Of a stretch of 32,995 nucleotides of DNA, positions 1 to 8,495 are shown piece after piece. The notes below the pieces were generated by a model that was given only the letters and a program-made list of their open reading frames with translations, was not told the DNA's origin and did not search any database. Location of the stretch: the NCBI GenBank assembly GCA_028751095.1, contig JAQZCZ010000013.1, positions 1 through 32,995 on the forward strand, written 5' to 3'. How positions within the stretch are numbered: the stretch's first letter is position 1; the number at the start of each line of letters is the position of its first letter. The stretch is from Euryarchaeota archaeon Ods01. GTDB lineage: Archaea; Halobacteriota; Halobacteria; Halobacteriales; Halorutilaceae. The position numbers and the translations under genes are program-made.

Positions 1-31
1 CGTAGCCGTCGTCGGCTCCCGCGAAACTCAT
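1..31 (-). CDS. N-terminal fragment of a CDS running off the left edge (MSFAGADDGY...), possibly agmatinase by archaeal synteny with aIF5A
   Basis: ATG on the minus strand at 31, directly abutting the aIF5A stop at 32; only about 10 codons visible, function not determinable from sequence. Confidence 0.4.
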   Translation of the reverse strand, partial: MSFAGADDGY

Positions 32-415
32 CTATTCCTCGACTACGCGGCGCTGTCCCATACCTTCGAGGAAGGTGATAGTGTCGTCTTCCTCAACATC
101 CATCTCCTCGGGTAGCTTCATATCGACCGTCTCGTACGTATCTAGGTCCATTACCTGCGCGACATCCTCGCTCGTCCGTGAGACGACCTGTCCCTGCTTG
201 CGCTCGATTATGGGAACCTGTATCTTAGCGTCGACCGGAAGCGAGAACGACCTACGCTGGTCGTCGAAGACGCCCTTTCCCTCGACACGCGCCTTAGCGC
301 TTCCGTGCTTACCCGGCTTCGAGGTCGAGTAGCTCTTGATGATACAAGGCTCCTCGTCTATCATCACGTAGTTGCCTTCCTGAAGGTCACGAACCTGTTT
401 CTGTTCTACTGACAT
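32..415 (-). CDS. eif5a: Translation initiation factor aIF5A (hypusine-containing)
   Basis: [51 protein letters not shown] hypusination-site motif. The 709 start in the ORF track is an over-extension; internal ATG at 415 gives 127 aa. Confidence 0.95.
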   Translation of the reverse strand: MSVEQKQVRDLQEGNYVMIDEEPCIIKSYSTSKPGKHGSAKARVEGKGVFDDQRRSFSLPVDAKIQVPIIERKQGQVVSRTSEDVAQVMDLDTYETVDMKLPEEMDVEEDDTITFLEGMGQRRVVEE

Positions 416-533
416 CTTAACCTTCTTTGGACGCCTTCGTGACATAAACTTGTTCAATCTTCGGGACCTGAGTCCGGCTGTCTGACGAACGTCTGCCAAA
501 GCTCTTTTTGTTCCGGAACGAAGGTGGAGACGA

Positions 534-1322
534 ATGACAGTCAAAGAAGGTGTCGGAGAGGTACTCGCAGGTGCCGAGAAGCTCCTCGTGTTCGCTTCGG
601 AGACCAAGCTACCCGACGCTTTCGACGAAGATGTCGAGATGGTTGTCGTCTCCGACGAGAACGGCGACGTTTCGCTCCCCGTCGAGTTCGACAGGTTTGA
701 GGACCGCATCCGCTACGGCGTCGAAGGTGCGCTCGAAAACGGCTTGGTCTCCGAGGGCGAGATAGTCGTCTGTGTCGACAACGTCTTCGACTCCGAACCC
801 GACACCTTCTCGCGTTTCGAAGTCACCGAGTCGATACGGTCGGGACTTTACAGCCTGTTCACCGACTCGAAGGCGGAGCCATCGGTGATACGCGACGTAG
901 TCGAGTTGGCGATAGAGCTAGGGAAGAAGGGACAGAAGGGTGAGCCGATAGGCGCGCTGTTCGTCATCGGGGACGCGGGCAACGTCATGGAGAAGTCGCG
1001 TGAACTCTCGTACAACCCGTTCGAGAAGTCGCATGTCCACGTCGGTGACCCTATCGTCAACGTCATGCTCAAGGAGTTCTCGCGCCTCGACGGAGCTTTC
1101 GTTATCAGCGACAGCGGTAAGATAGTCTCGGCGTACCGCTACCTAGAGGCGGACGGCGAAGGGGTCGATATCCCGCGCGGTCTCGGCACGCGGCATATGG
1201 CGGCGGCGTCGATAACGCGCGACACAAACGCCGTCAGTGTCGTCCTGAGCGAAAGCGACAGGATGGTACGCGTCTTCCGCGGCGGCGAACTCGCGCTCGA
1301 ACTCGACCCGGAGGAGTACTGA
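534..1322 (+). CDS. dacZ: Diadenylate cyclase (c-di-AMP synthase, DacZ type)
   Basis: C-terminal DisA_N/DAC domain with DGAFVIS and [11 protein letters not shown] catalytic motifs. Confidence 0.88.
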   Translation: MTVKEGVGEVLAGAEKLLVFASETKLPDAFDEDVEMVVVSDENGDVSLPVEFDRFEDRIRYGVEGALENGLVSEGEIVVCVDNVFDSEPDTFSRFEVTESIRSGLYSLFTDSKAEPSVIRDVVELAIELGKKGQKGEPIGALFVIGDAGNVMEKSRELSYNPFEKSHVHVGDPIVNVMLKEFSRLDGAFVISDSGKIVSAYRYLEADGEGVDIPRGLGTRHMAAASITRDTNAVSVVLSESDRMVRVFRGGELALELDPEEY

Positions 1323-2125
1323 TGGTAGGGCAGACGGCGGTTGACGAGTCGGTCGACGGGTTTTCGCGGACAGCCGAGCTACTCGCCGAACTTGCACCGG
1401 TTGCTCTCGTCCTCGTCGTCGGTATCGTCGCGGGCTATCTCGTCCGTCGTATCCTCGTCCGCACGGGCAGGTCGACGGGGGTTGACGACTTCGTCGAAGG
1501 GACGACCTTCGAACGCGTCGCAGACTCCTTCGGGACGAGTACGGTCGGTATAGTGGCGACGACCGTAGAGTGGTTCATCTACATCTCAGCCGTCCTGTTC
1601 GCGTTCGAGTTCCTCGACTTCGACCCGTTCGACCAGACTATTCTTCTCCGCATAACGAACTACGCCCCGAACGTCGTCGCGGCGTTCTTCGTACTCGTCT
1701 TCGGCGCAATACTCGGCGACAAGGCGGCTGTCGTCGTCTCGGAGCGTCTCGAATCGGTCAAGGTATCCGAGATAGGCGTCCTTCCGTCGGTCGTCCGTTA
1801 CTCGGTGATATTCGTCGCCCTCCTCATGGCTCTGAGCCAGCTGGGCGTCTCGACCTTCGCGCTCTACATACTTCTCGCCGCCTACCTGTTCGGCGCTGTC
1901 GCGGTCGGTCTGGTCGCGCTCCGGTTCGTCCTTCCGAGCGCAGTCAGCGGACTGTACATCATCTCGACACACCAGTACGGGGTCGGAGACAGGATAACCG
2001 TGGGCGATGTCGAAGGTGTCGTCCAAGAGGTTGACCTCCTGACGACACGTGTCGACGACGGAGAGCGCGAACACGTCGTACCCAACAGCGAAGTATTCGA
2101 GAAAGGAGTCTCTAAGGAAACCTAA
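1322..2125 (+). CDS. Small-conductance mechanosensitive channel family (MscS) protein
   Basis: Several hydrophobic TM segments, then MscS-type beta domain (QYGVGDRITVGDVEGVVQEVDLLTTRV...VVPNSEVFEKGV); start overlaps dacZ stop by 1 nt. Confidence 0.85.
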   Translation: MVGQTAVDESVDGFSRTAELLAELAPVALVLVVGIVAGYLVRRILVRTGRSTGVDDFVEGTTFERVADSFGTSTVGIVATTVEWFIYISAVLFAFEFLDFDPFDQTILLRITNYAPNVVAAFFVLVFGAILGDKAAVVVSERLESVKVSEIGVLPSVVRYSVIFVALLMALSQLGVSTFALYILLAAYLFGAVAVGLVALRFVLPSAVSGLYIISTHQYGVGDRITVGDVEGVVQEVDLLTTRVDDGEREHVVPNSEVFEKGVSKET

Positions 2126-2166
2126 CCGACCGTTGGGATAAAGTAGTTAGAGGACTAAGCAGACCC

Positions 2167-2592
2167 ATGTTACGCGCGCGCATAAAGGGTGTCGGAACCG
2201 CAGGTGAGGATGCCCACGCGGTCGTTATCGAAGCGGGAGACCGTTACCTTCCCGTCATGATAACAGCCGACCAAGCGCGCTCGATACAGGTCGGCTTCTC
2301 TGACGAGACCTTCGAGCGTCCACTGACACACGACCTGCTTCTGAATACTGTCAACGAGATGGGCGGCGCAGTTGACCGTATCGTTATCGACGACCTGATG
2401 AACGGAACGTTCTACGCTAAGATACACGTTGAGAGGTACGATAACGGCGAACGCGAGGAGTTCTCGCTCGACGCGCGCCCGAGCGACGCCGTTGCGCTCG
2501 CAACTCGGACCGAATGCCCCATCGAAGTCTCAGAGGAGGTCATGGAAGAAGCCGGTAGGACCGACGACGAGATAGAGTTTCGGGATATCTAG
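2167..2592 (+). CDS. DUF151 / bifunctional nuclease-like family protein
   Basis: HAVVIEAGDRYLPVMITADQARSI...SLDARPSDAVALATRTECPIEVSEEVMEEAG, typical DUF151 pattern. Confidence 0.85.
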   Translation: MLRARIKGVGTAGEDAHAVVIEAGDRYLPVMITADQARSIQVGFSDETFERPLTHDLLLNTVNEMGGAVDRIVIDDLMNGTFYAKIHVERYDNGEREEFSLDARPSDAVALATRTECPIEVSEEVMEEAGRTDDEIEFRDI

Positions 2593-2625
2593 TGTTGGGT
2601 TGAGTTACTATACCAACAGTTCCTA

Positions 2626-2775
2626 TTACTCCAGTTCATAGGAGGCTATTTCCTCCGAACCACACTCGGGACATACCTCGGACTCCTCGGAAAGCTTAAC
2701 ACCACAACGCCTGCACTCGTAAATTACTTCGCTACCAGCTACCCCCAGAACTTCCAAAAACCTCTTCCCCACCAT
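2626..2775 (-). CDS. Small zinc-ribbon micro-protein (49 aa)
   Basis: Read manually; absent from the ORF track. MVGKRFLEVLGVAGSEVIYECRRCGVKLSEESEVCPECGSEEIASYELE with two CxxC knuckles; starts 3 nt downstream of the Lrp-RCK_C stop. Confidence 0.75.
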   Translation of the reverse strand: MVGKRFLEVLGVAGSEVIYECRRCGVKLSEESEVCPECGSEEIASYELE

Positions 2776-2778
2776 TAT

Positions 2779-3555
2779 TTACTCGACCGTGGTTGAATCT
2801 TCGCGGAAGGTCCGTATTAGTTCTTCGTCGGCACCATCGCGCGAAAAAACTGTCACTATATCGTCGGCCTGTATCACCGTACTACCGTTCGGCGTTACCA
2901 TCTCGTCGTCTCTCTCAACCGCGATTACGAGCGTCTGGTCGCGTATCAGACCCTCGTTCACGGCTTCCTCCAGCGTCTTACCGGCAATCTCCGACGACTC
3001 GTCTACTGTTACCTCTATAACGTCAGCACCGCCCGCGAGGTTTATCAGGTCCGTGAACGAACTCCGTTGTTCGCCGTTGTCGGGTCCGAACGGCGTGTAG
3101 GGGTGCCATTCGTCGTTCTGCAGAATCATTTCGTCCTCTATCTCCAAGCCGAGTTCCGAAAGTTCGCCCCCGATTCGCCGGAGTTCGGAGGTATCCTTGC
3201 CGACGGCGAGGACGTGTAGGTTTCTCCGTCCCCCCATAAGTTCGCGCACGTTGATGACGCCCGAGATGCTCGCCGCTTTCTGTGTCACGCGTTGTACCTC
3301 GTTGAAGTCAACATGGCATAGGAATAGGTTGGTGAGGTATCCTTCAGCACGCTCGAAGTCCACGTTCATACTGTATCCTTTGATTATGCCGTTCTTTTCG
3401 AGGCTCTTTATCCGGTTACGGACGGTCGCGGGCGATACGTTGACCTCGTCGGCTATCATAGGTGCGGATGTGTTACGTGAATCCACCATCAGGTCGTATA
3501 TTATGCGGCGGTCTATCTCATCGAGACGGTAGCCGCCGTTCGAGTCTCTTCTCAT
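2779..3555 (-). CDS. Lrp/AsnC-family transcriptional regulator with C-terminal RCK_C (TrkA_C) domain
   Basis: N-terminal HTH_AsnC (LDEIDRRIIYDLMVDSRNTSAPMIADEVNVSPATVRNRIKSLEKNGIIKGY), central RAM-like part, C-terminal RCK_C (SSEIAGKTLEEAVNEGLIRDQTLVIAVERDDEMVTPNGSTVIQADDIVTVFS). Confidence 0.9.
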   Translation of the reverse strand: MRRDSNGGYRLDEIDRRIIYDLMVDSRNTSAPMIADEVNVSPATVRNRIKSLEKNGIIKGYSMNVDFERAEGYLTNLFLCHVDFNEVQRVTQKAASISGVINVRELMGGRRNLHVLAVGKDTSELRRIGGELSELGLEIEDEMILQNDEWHPYTPFGPDNGEQRSSFTDLINLAGGADVIEVTVDESSEIAGKTLEEAVNEGLIRDQTLVIAVERDDEMVTPNGSTVIQADDIVTVFSRDGADEELIRTFREDSTTVE

Positions 3556-3578
3556 ATTCTTGTTTAACTACCACTAGC

Positions 3579-3586
3579 ATATATAC
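3579..3586 (-). promoter_or_regulatory. Candidate TATA box for the Lrp-RCK_C gene
   Basis: catatata about 25-30 nt upstream of the ATG at 3555, the spacing expected for a leaderless archaeal transcript. Confidence 0.45.
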
Positions 3587-3618
3587 CTGTTCTATTTTTG
3601 ATTCCCTAATATCGGCAC

Positions 3619-3627
3619 TATATATTT
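3619..3627 (+). promoter_or_regulatory. Candidate TATA box for the zinc-ribbon/APC-USP operon
   Basis: ctatatatt upstream of the plus-strand genes starting at 3718. Confidence 0.4.
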
Positions 3628-3650
3628 CGCCTTCAGTAGCGAAAGGCGAT
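3628..3650. repeat. Inverted repeat TCGCCTT-N9-AAGGCGA
   Basis: Perfect 7-bp arms tcgcctt (3628-3634) and aaggcga (3644-3650), immediately downstream of a TATA-like element. Confidence 0.6.
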
Positions 3651-3685
3651 ACAGTAATAAACCCGCGCCCTCTAACTACGGCTAC

Positions 3686-3706
3686 GTTCGTCCATATAGG
3701 ATGAAC
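3686..3706 (+). repeat. Inverted repeat / potential RNA hairpin GTTCGTCC-ATATA-GGATGAAC
   Basis: 8-bp stem (one G-U) with 5-nt loop, just upstream of the zinc-ribbon start. Confidence 0.5.
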
Positions 3707-3717
3707 TGGTGAACCGG

Positions 3718-3903
3718 ATGAACCAAGAACACAAGCCAAAATGTCCGTACTGTGGCTACGAAGGAAATGCTTCGAACTTCATGTTCGACTCAGTTCGAGC
3801 AGACCGTAGGATGGGACGTAAAATGGACTCGGACACCGGCGTCGTCTGCTGTCCTAACTGCGACTCCGCCCTCGGAGGATACACATTTCGTAACACAGAC
3901 TAA
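3718..3903 (+). CDS. Small zinc-ribbon protein (about 61 aa; alternative start 3709)
   Basis: CPYCG...VVCCPNCD two-knuckle zinc ribbon; 3 nt before the APC transporter start. Confidence 0.75.
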   Translation: MNQEHKPKCPYCGYEGNASNFMFDSVRADRRMGRKMDSDTGVVCCPNCDSALGGYTFRNTD

Positions 3904-3906
3904 ACT

Positions 3907-6249
3907 ATGTCTGACCAAGAACTCGCACGAGACCTCGGCTTCTTAGAAGCGTACACTCTCGGACTTGGAACGATGATAGGCGCGGGTATCTTCGTCCTGC
4001 CCGGAATCGTCGCCGCAGCGGCGGGACCTGCGAGCATGGTGGCGTTCGCTATCGGCGGCGTCGTCGCTCTACTCGCAGCGCTCTCACTCTCCGAACTCGC
4101 CACCGGCATGCCCAAGGCGGGCGGAAGCTACTACTACGTCAACCACGCGCTCGGGAGCTTCTTCGGAACAATCGTCGGCTGGGGTATGTGGGGCGGTCTG
4201 ATGTTCGCTACGGCGTTCTATATGCTCGGTTTCGGTCAGTATCTCCTGAACGCGGACTCAGCCGCTGTTTCTGTCGTTGTCGCCGGACTCGTGATGGCAT
4301 CTATACTTGTCGCCGTCAACTACCGCGGCGTCAAGGAAACCGGCTCGTTACAGAACTACATCGTCGTCACGCTTGTCGGTCTAATCGCCGTATTCATCAT
4401 CGTCGGTCTGTTTAGCGTTAACCTCGACAACCTCACGCCGTTTACCGGCGGTCAGGGATGGGCGGCTGTAGGTGCGACGGCGGGTACTGTCTTCGTGACC
4501 TTCATCGGTTTCGAGGTAATTGCAACGAGCGCCGAGGAAATCAAGGAACCGGGACGTAACCTTCCGCTCTCTATAGTCGCCGCCGTTCTGACCCCGACTA
4601 TCATGTATGTACTCGTGATGTTCGTCAGCACGGGAATCCTACCTATCGACGTTCTCGCCGACTCAGACGTTCCCGTCGCCGCCGTCGCGGAACTGGCGGC
4701 AGGGATATTCGGCTCGGTTAACCTTCTCGGAATTATCACCATAGAGTTCAGTTTCGTCGGCTGGCTCATCATGATAATCGGCGCTCTCCTCGCCACGGTT
4801 TCGTCCGCTAACGCCTCAATACTGTCAGCGGCGCGCGTCAACTTCGCCATGGGACGCGACAAGATACTCACCAACTGGCTAAACCAGATACATGGCGAGT
4901 ACAGAACCCCCTACCGCGCGATACTCGTAACCGGCGTTGTGATACTCGCCCTCATCGCCGGACCGTTCCCTATCGATTTCCTCGCCGACGTAGCGGCGTT
5001 CATGTTCCTAGTGACCTACGCCCTCGTCCATGTCGCTGTCGTGGTTCTGCGCAGAGCCGAACCCGAGGGCTACGAACCCGACTTCCGTATACCGTCGGCT
5101 CTCTATCCTGCGGTTCCCGCGCTCGGCTTCGTCGCGTGCCTCGCGGTCATGGTACAGATGGGCGACCGCGTCGCGGCGTTCACGGTTCCCTTGACCATGG
5201 TCGAAGTTTCGCTTGCGCCGGTTAGCTGGGTACAGTTGACCGGTATTGGTATCATAGGTCTGAGCGTCCTGTGGTACGTCTTCTACTCGCGCGACAAAGC
5301 CATCTCAACGACGCTCGTCGGCGAAGCCGTCGCACCCGAAAAGGTGGAGGACGGAGAGGAAGTACACCGCGTGGTTGTCGGGGTAGCTAATCCGAACACG
5401 CAGAGAAACCTGATACGTCTCGCCGCTTCAAGCGTGAAGGCAGAGGAAACCGAGGGCAAGACCGAACTCGTTGCTGTCAATATTATCACCGTTCCCCCAC
5501 AGACATCGCCCGCACAACAGCGTGAACTTGAGCAGGAGCGTATAGAAGCGCAGAACGAACTCCTCGAAAACGCTCGTGAGATAGCCGACGACCTCGATAT
5601 AGCGCTCAGGACGCGTGCGATAATAGCACGCGACATAGGTGAGACAATGGTAAACGTAGCCGAGGACGAGAACGCTGAACAGGTGGTTATGGGATGGTCA
5701 GGAAAAAGGAAACGCCGTCACCACGTGCTTGGCTCGAACCTCGACACAGTTATGGAAAACGCGCCGTGCGAAGTTACCCTTGTCAGAACTCCGCGGGAGG
5801 AGGCTGGTAGAGTCATCGTTCTCGTGGGAGAAGGACCGTACGCACCCCTTGCGGCACGTAGAGGATACGAGTATACCGAGGCTTGGGAAGAAGGTAGCAG
5901 CCTGACACTTCTTAATGCACAGCCTGTCACCGTGGAGGGGCCGGAGAGAGAAGGGCAGGAGTTAATAACGGAGGTAGCCGAGGAGGCAGGTCTTGGCGCA
6001 GATGACTACGACGCGAAGGTCGTCACAACCGACAATATACGGGAGGCGATACTCGAAACGGTTGAGGAGTATGATACCGTCTGTATGGGGACTACGCGGC
6101 AGACTGCAGTCTCACGCGCTCTCTTCGGCTCAATACCGGGTGCTGTTGGAGAACGTGCGTCGGGTACCGTTGTGATGGTAAGCGGAAGTGAGCGAGAAAC
6201 CAAAACCGTGCGCGAGGCTATCGCTGAACGGCTATTTCCTCAAACCTAA
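3907..6249 (+). CDS. APC-superfamily amino acid/cation permease fused to two C-terminal USP (universal stress protein) domains
   Basis: N-terminal APC signature (LGFLEAYTLGLGTMIGAGIFVLPGIVAAAAGPASMVAFAIGGVVALLAALSLSELATGMPKAGGSYYY); from about residue 480 two USP-like segments (VVVGVANPNTQRNLIRLAASSV..., RVIVLVGEGPYAPLAARRGYEY...). Confidence 0.92.
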   Translation: MSDQELARDLGFLEAYTLGLGTMIGAGIFVLPGIVAAAAGPASMVAFAIGGVVALLAALSLSELATGMPKAGGSYYYVNHALGSFFGTIVGWGMWGGLMFATAFYMLGFGQYLLNADSAAVSVVVAGLVMASILVAVNYRGVKETGSLQNYIVVTLVGLIAVFIIVGLFSVNLDNLTPFTGGQGWAAVGATAGTVFVTFIGFEVIATSAEEIKEPGRNLPLSIVAAVLTPTIMYVLVMFVSTGILPIDVLADSDVPVAAVAELAAGIFGSVNLLGIITIEFSFVGWLIMIIGALLATVSSANASILSAARVNFAMGRDKILTNWLNQIHGEYRTPYRAILVTGVVILALIAGPFPIDFLADVAAFMFLVTYALVHVAVVVLRRAEPEGYEPDFRIPSALYPAVPALGFVACLAVMVQMGDRVAAFTVPLTMVEVSLAPVSWVQLTGIGIIGLSVLWYVFYSRDKAISTTLVGEAVAPEKVEDGEEVHRVVVGVANPNTQRNLIRLAASSVKAEETEGKTELVAVNIITVPPQTSPAQQRELEQERIEAQNELLENAREIADDLDIALRTRAIIARDIGETMVNVAEDENAEQVVMGWSGKRKRRHHVLGSNLDTVMENAPCEVTLVRTPREEAGRVIVLVGEGPYAPLAARRGYEYTEAWEEGSSLTLLNAQPVTVEGPEREGQELITEVAEEAGLGADDYDAKVVTTDNIREAILETVEEYDTVCMGTTRQTAVSRALFGSIPGAVGERASGTVVMVSGSERETKTVREAIAERLFPQT

Positions 6250-6270
6250 ATCCGGGTGTTCAAAAGGTAA

Positions 6271-7038
6271 CTATCCGATATACCGCAGGTCGTCGTCCGC
6301 CGGGAAGCTACCCATCCCACCCGGCTCTTGGTTCATCTCTTCGAGACGTTTGACGACCTCCTCCATCTCCTCGGCGCGGTCTTCGAGTTCCTCCGTGTCC
6401 ACGTCGAAGCCGAGGGCGTCGGTTAGGACTTCGAGAACCGCCTGAGCGCTCTTGGGGTCAACGAGGTAGCCGCTCGTCTCACCCATGAGACAGACGCCTT
6501 CGACGCCGCGACGTTCGCCCATGCCGAGGAGAAGACCCGAGACCCCTACGATACCGCCCTCCGGCTCTCCTTCGCCGAACTCGACGCCGAGTTCTGCGAC
6601 TTCTTCGACGAGCGCCTCGTCGTTCGCCGCGCCGACGACGCCGTACTCCTCGACGAGTTCGCCTGTTGCAACGCCGCCAAGCGCGTAGACGCGTTCGACT
6701 CCCGCCTCAGTCACCGTGTCAAGGAGTGCTTCGGTAATCTTGTAGTGTCCGTCTATCGTCTGTGACTGATGGTCTCCGGTCAAGACGAGCATCTCGACGC
6801 CGTCTGCGTCTAGCTCGTATAGTTCGGCAGAAGTAAGCTCCGTCGTGCCGTCCTCGTCGACCGCACACTGCGGCGGGAAGTGATGGCTGTATATACGCCG
6901 TACCAACCGCGATTCGAACTCCTCGACAAGATGCTCGGCGACGAGCTTTCCAACGTGACCTACCCCGGGAAGACCTTCGACCAGAACCGACGGCTCCGTC
7001 TCTATCTCAGCGACCTCGACGACTTCTATTTCGTCCAT
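6271..7038 (-). CDS. Proteasome assembly chaperone family (PAC2) protein
   Basis: VLVEGLPGVGHVGKLVAEHLVEEF...LTGDHQSQTIDGHYKITEALLD...GGIVGVSGLLLGMGERRGVEGVCLMGETSGYLVDPKSA. Confidence 0.9.
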   Translation of the reverse strand: MDEIEVVEVAEIETEPSVLVEGLPGVGHVGKLVAEHLVEEFESRLVRRIYSHHFPPQCAVDEDGTTELTSAELYELDADGVEMLVLTGDHQSQTIDGHYKITEALLDTVTEAGVERVYALGGVATGELVEEYGVVGAANDEALVEEVAELGVEFGEGEPEGGIVGVSGLLLGMGERRGVEGVCLMGETSGYLVDPKSAQAVLEVLTDALGFDVDTEELEDRAEEMEEVVKRLEEMNQEPGGMGSFPADDDLRYIG

Positions 7039-7196
7039 TTAGTGCGCCTCCTGTACTCGGCGTATGCGTCGTCGGGTGAAAACCTTGGCGGTGCGGTGTT
7101 GCGTGTCGGAGCGCCGCAGACCGGACAGCCATCAGAAAGCGTGTAGAAGGTACCGTCGTGTTCGTCGGACGTACAGGCGCGTATCAGCGCCTTCAT
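7026..7196 (-). CDS. nop10: H/ACA RNP component Nop10
   Basis: MKALIRACTSDEHDGTFYTLSDGCPVCGAPTRNTAPPRFSPDDAYAEYRRRTKWTK; start trimmed from 7247 to 7196. Confidence 0.93.
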   Translation of the reverse strand: MKALIRACTSDEHDGTFYTLSDGCPVCGAPTRNTAPPRFSPDDAYAEYRRRTKWTK

Positions 7197-7197
7197 C

Positions 7198-7995
7198 TCA
7201 CGCCTCGGAGGTATGCGGCTCCTCGTGGTACTCGCCGCGACCGCCAAGCTCTTCTATGCGGCTCTTGGCTACCTCGGCACAGTCCTCGACTGCACGCTGT
7301 GCTGTCTTGTAGTCGTGTGCCTTCGCCGTGATGCGGTACTCGGGCGCACTGACGTACTCAACCTCTATCTCAACGTCGCCGTCGGCTTCGTCGTACTCGG
7401 GAGCCTCTATCGCGCTCAGAGCCTCGATAACGTCGTCGACACCGTCCGCCGCCGTCGTCTCGATATCGACGTACGCCGTCACCTCGACGTATGGTACGTT
7501 AATATTCTCGCGTGCGACCTCGGTAAGCGTCTCGGCAAGTTCGCCGTCGATACCCGCGTCCTCAAAGACCTCCTCGCCGCGTATAGCTCCCTCTTCGAGC
7601 GCCTCGTACATCGTCCCGTAACGCCCAATGAGTGCCTCGGCAACCTCTCGGTAGGTTTCATCGTCTTCGAGTTCCATCGAGAGCCAGTTGTCCGCCTTGG
7701 TCTCGTTCTTCCACTCCTGTATCTTGTCCTGCTTCTGGTGGTCGTTTACATCCTTAGCGGACAGGTCTATCTGCTGGCTATCCTCGTCAACCTCCAGAAC
7801 CTTACATACGACCGTCTGACCCTCGCGTACGTGGTCGCGTATGTACTTGACCCAGCCGCTCGCGACCTCGGAGACATGGATAAGTCCCTCCTGGTCCTCG
7901 TACTCGACGAGGTCGACGAAGGCACCGAAGTCCTCGACCTCGGTAACCTCACAGACGACGAGTTCGCCGGGTTCGGGCCAGCCGGAGTACTTCAT
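7198..7995 (-). CDS. Translation initiation factor aIF2 subunit alpha
   Basis: N-terminal S1 domain (WPEPGELVVCEVTEVEDFGAFVDLVEYEDQEGLIHVSEVASGWVKYIRDHVREGQTVVCKVLEVD), 265 aa. Confidence 0.95.
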   Translation of the reverse strand: MKYSGWPEPGELVVCEVTEVEDFGAFVDLVEYEDQEGLIHVSEVASGWVKYIRDHVREGQTVVCKVLEVDEDSQQIDLSAKDVNDHQKQDKIQEWKNETKADNWLSMELEDDETYREVAEALIGRYGTMYEALEEGAIRGEEVFEDAGIDGELAETLTEVARENINVPYVEVTAYVDIETTAADGVDDVIEALSAIEAPEYDEADGDVEIEVEYVSAPEYRITAKAHDYKTAQRAVEDCAEVAKSRIEELGGRGEYHEEPHTSEA

Positions 7996-8168
7996 TATCG
8001 AGCCTCGACTACCTCGGATACCTCTGCGTGTAGCTCTCCCTTACCGCCGGTCGGCGTCACGAGCGTCGTTCCGCATACGGCGCACGATATCTCCGTTGCG
8101 GCGCGTTCGAAGACGACCTGTTCGTTCCCGCAGTCGCCGCAGTCGACGCGTAGGATTCTGCTCGTCAT
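7995..8168 (-). CDS. rps27e: 30S ribosomal protein S27e
   Basis: [46 protein letters not shown], zinc-ribbon ribosomal protein; start trimmed to 8168. Confidence 0.95.
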   Translation of the reverse strand: MTSRILRVDCGDCGNEQVVFERAATEISCAVCGTTLVTPTGGKGELHAEVSEVVEAR

Positions 8169-8443
8169 TCTTCTAGCTCCAGCTTTCCTGCTCTCCATCC
8201 CTCGCGGGTGTGTGCCTTTCCACATTCGCTACACCGGTACCGGAGGTCGGTCTTCTTCGTCGGCTTGTTTCCTCCCGGGACCTTCGAGAACTTACCGTCG
8301 TTACCGATTCCGCTGTTGCGCTTGCGCTGGCGGTCTATCCACTTCATACCCGTCTCTCGTCCACGCTGAACCTTCTCCACTTCGTGCTCGTGGTGTGAGT
8401 TGCAGTGGGGGCAGTGCGTATTGAAACGTCTCGGCATCTTCAT
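8165..8443 (-). CDS. rpl44e: 50S ribosomal protein L44e
   Basis: [78 protein letters not shown]. Confidence 0.95.
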   Translation of the reverse strand: MKMPRRFNTHCPHCNSHHEHEVEKVQRGRETGMKWIDRQRKRNSGIGNDGKFSKVPGGNKPTKKTDLRYRCSECGKAHTREGWRAGKLELEE

Positions 8444-8495
8444 GGTACCGGAGGTATTCCGCGTGCCCGTATCATACTTTCGGTTGTTGCCGCCG

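Noticed and set aside
7213-8424. 403-aa plus-strand ORF over aIF2alpha/S27e/L44e
   Set aside because: Antisense to three certain translation genes; composition is that of a shadow ORF
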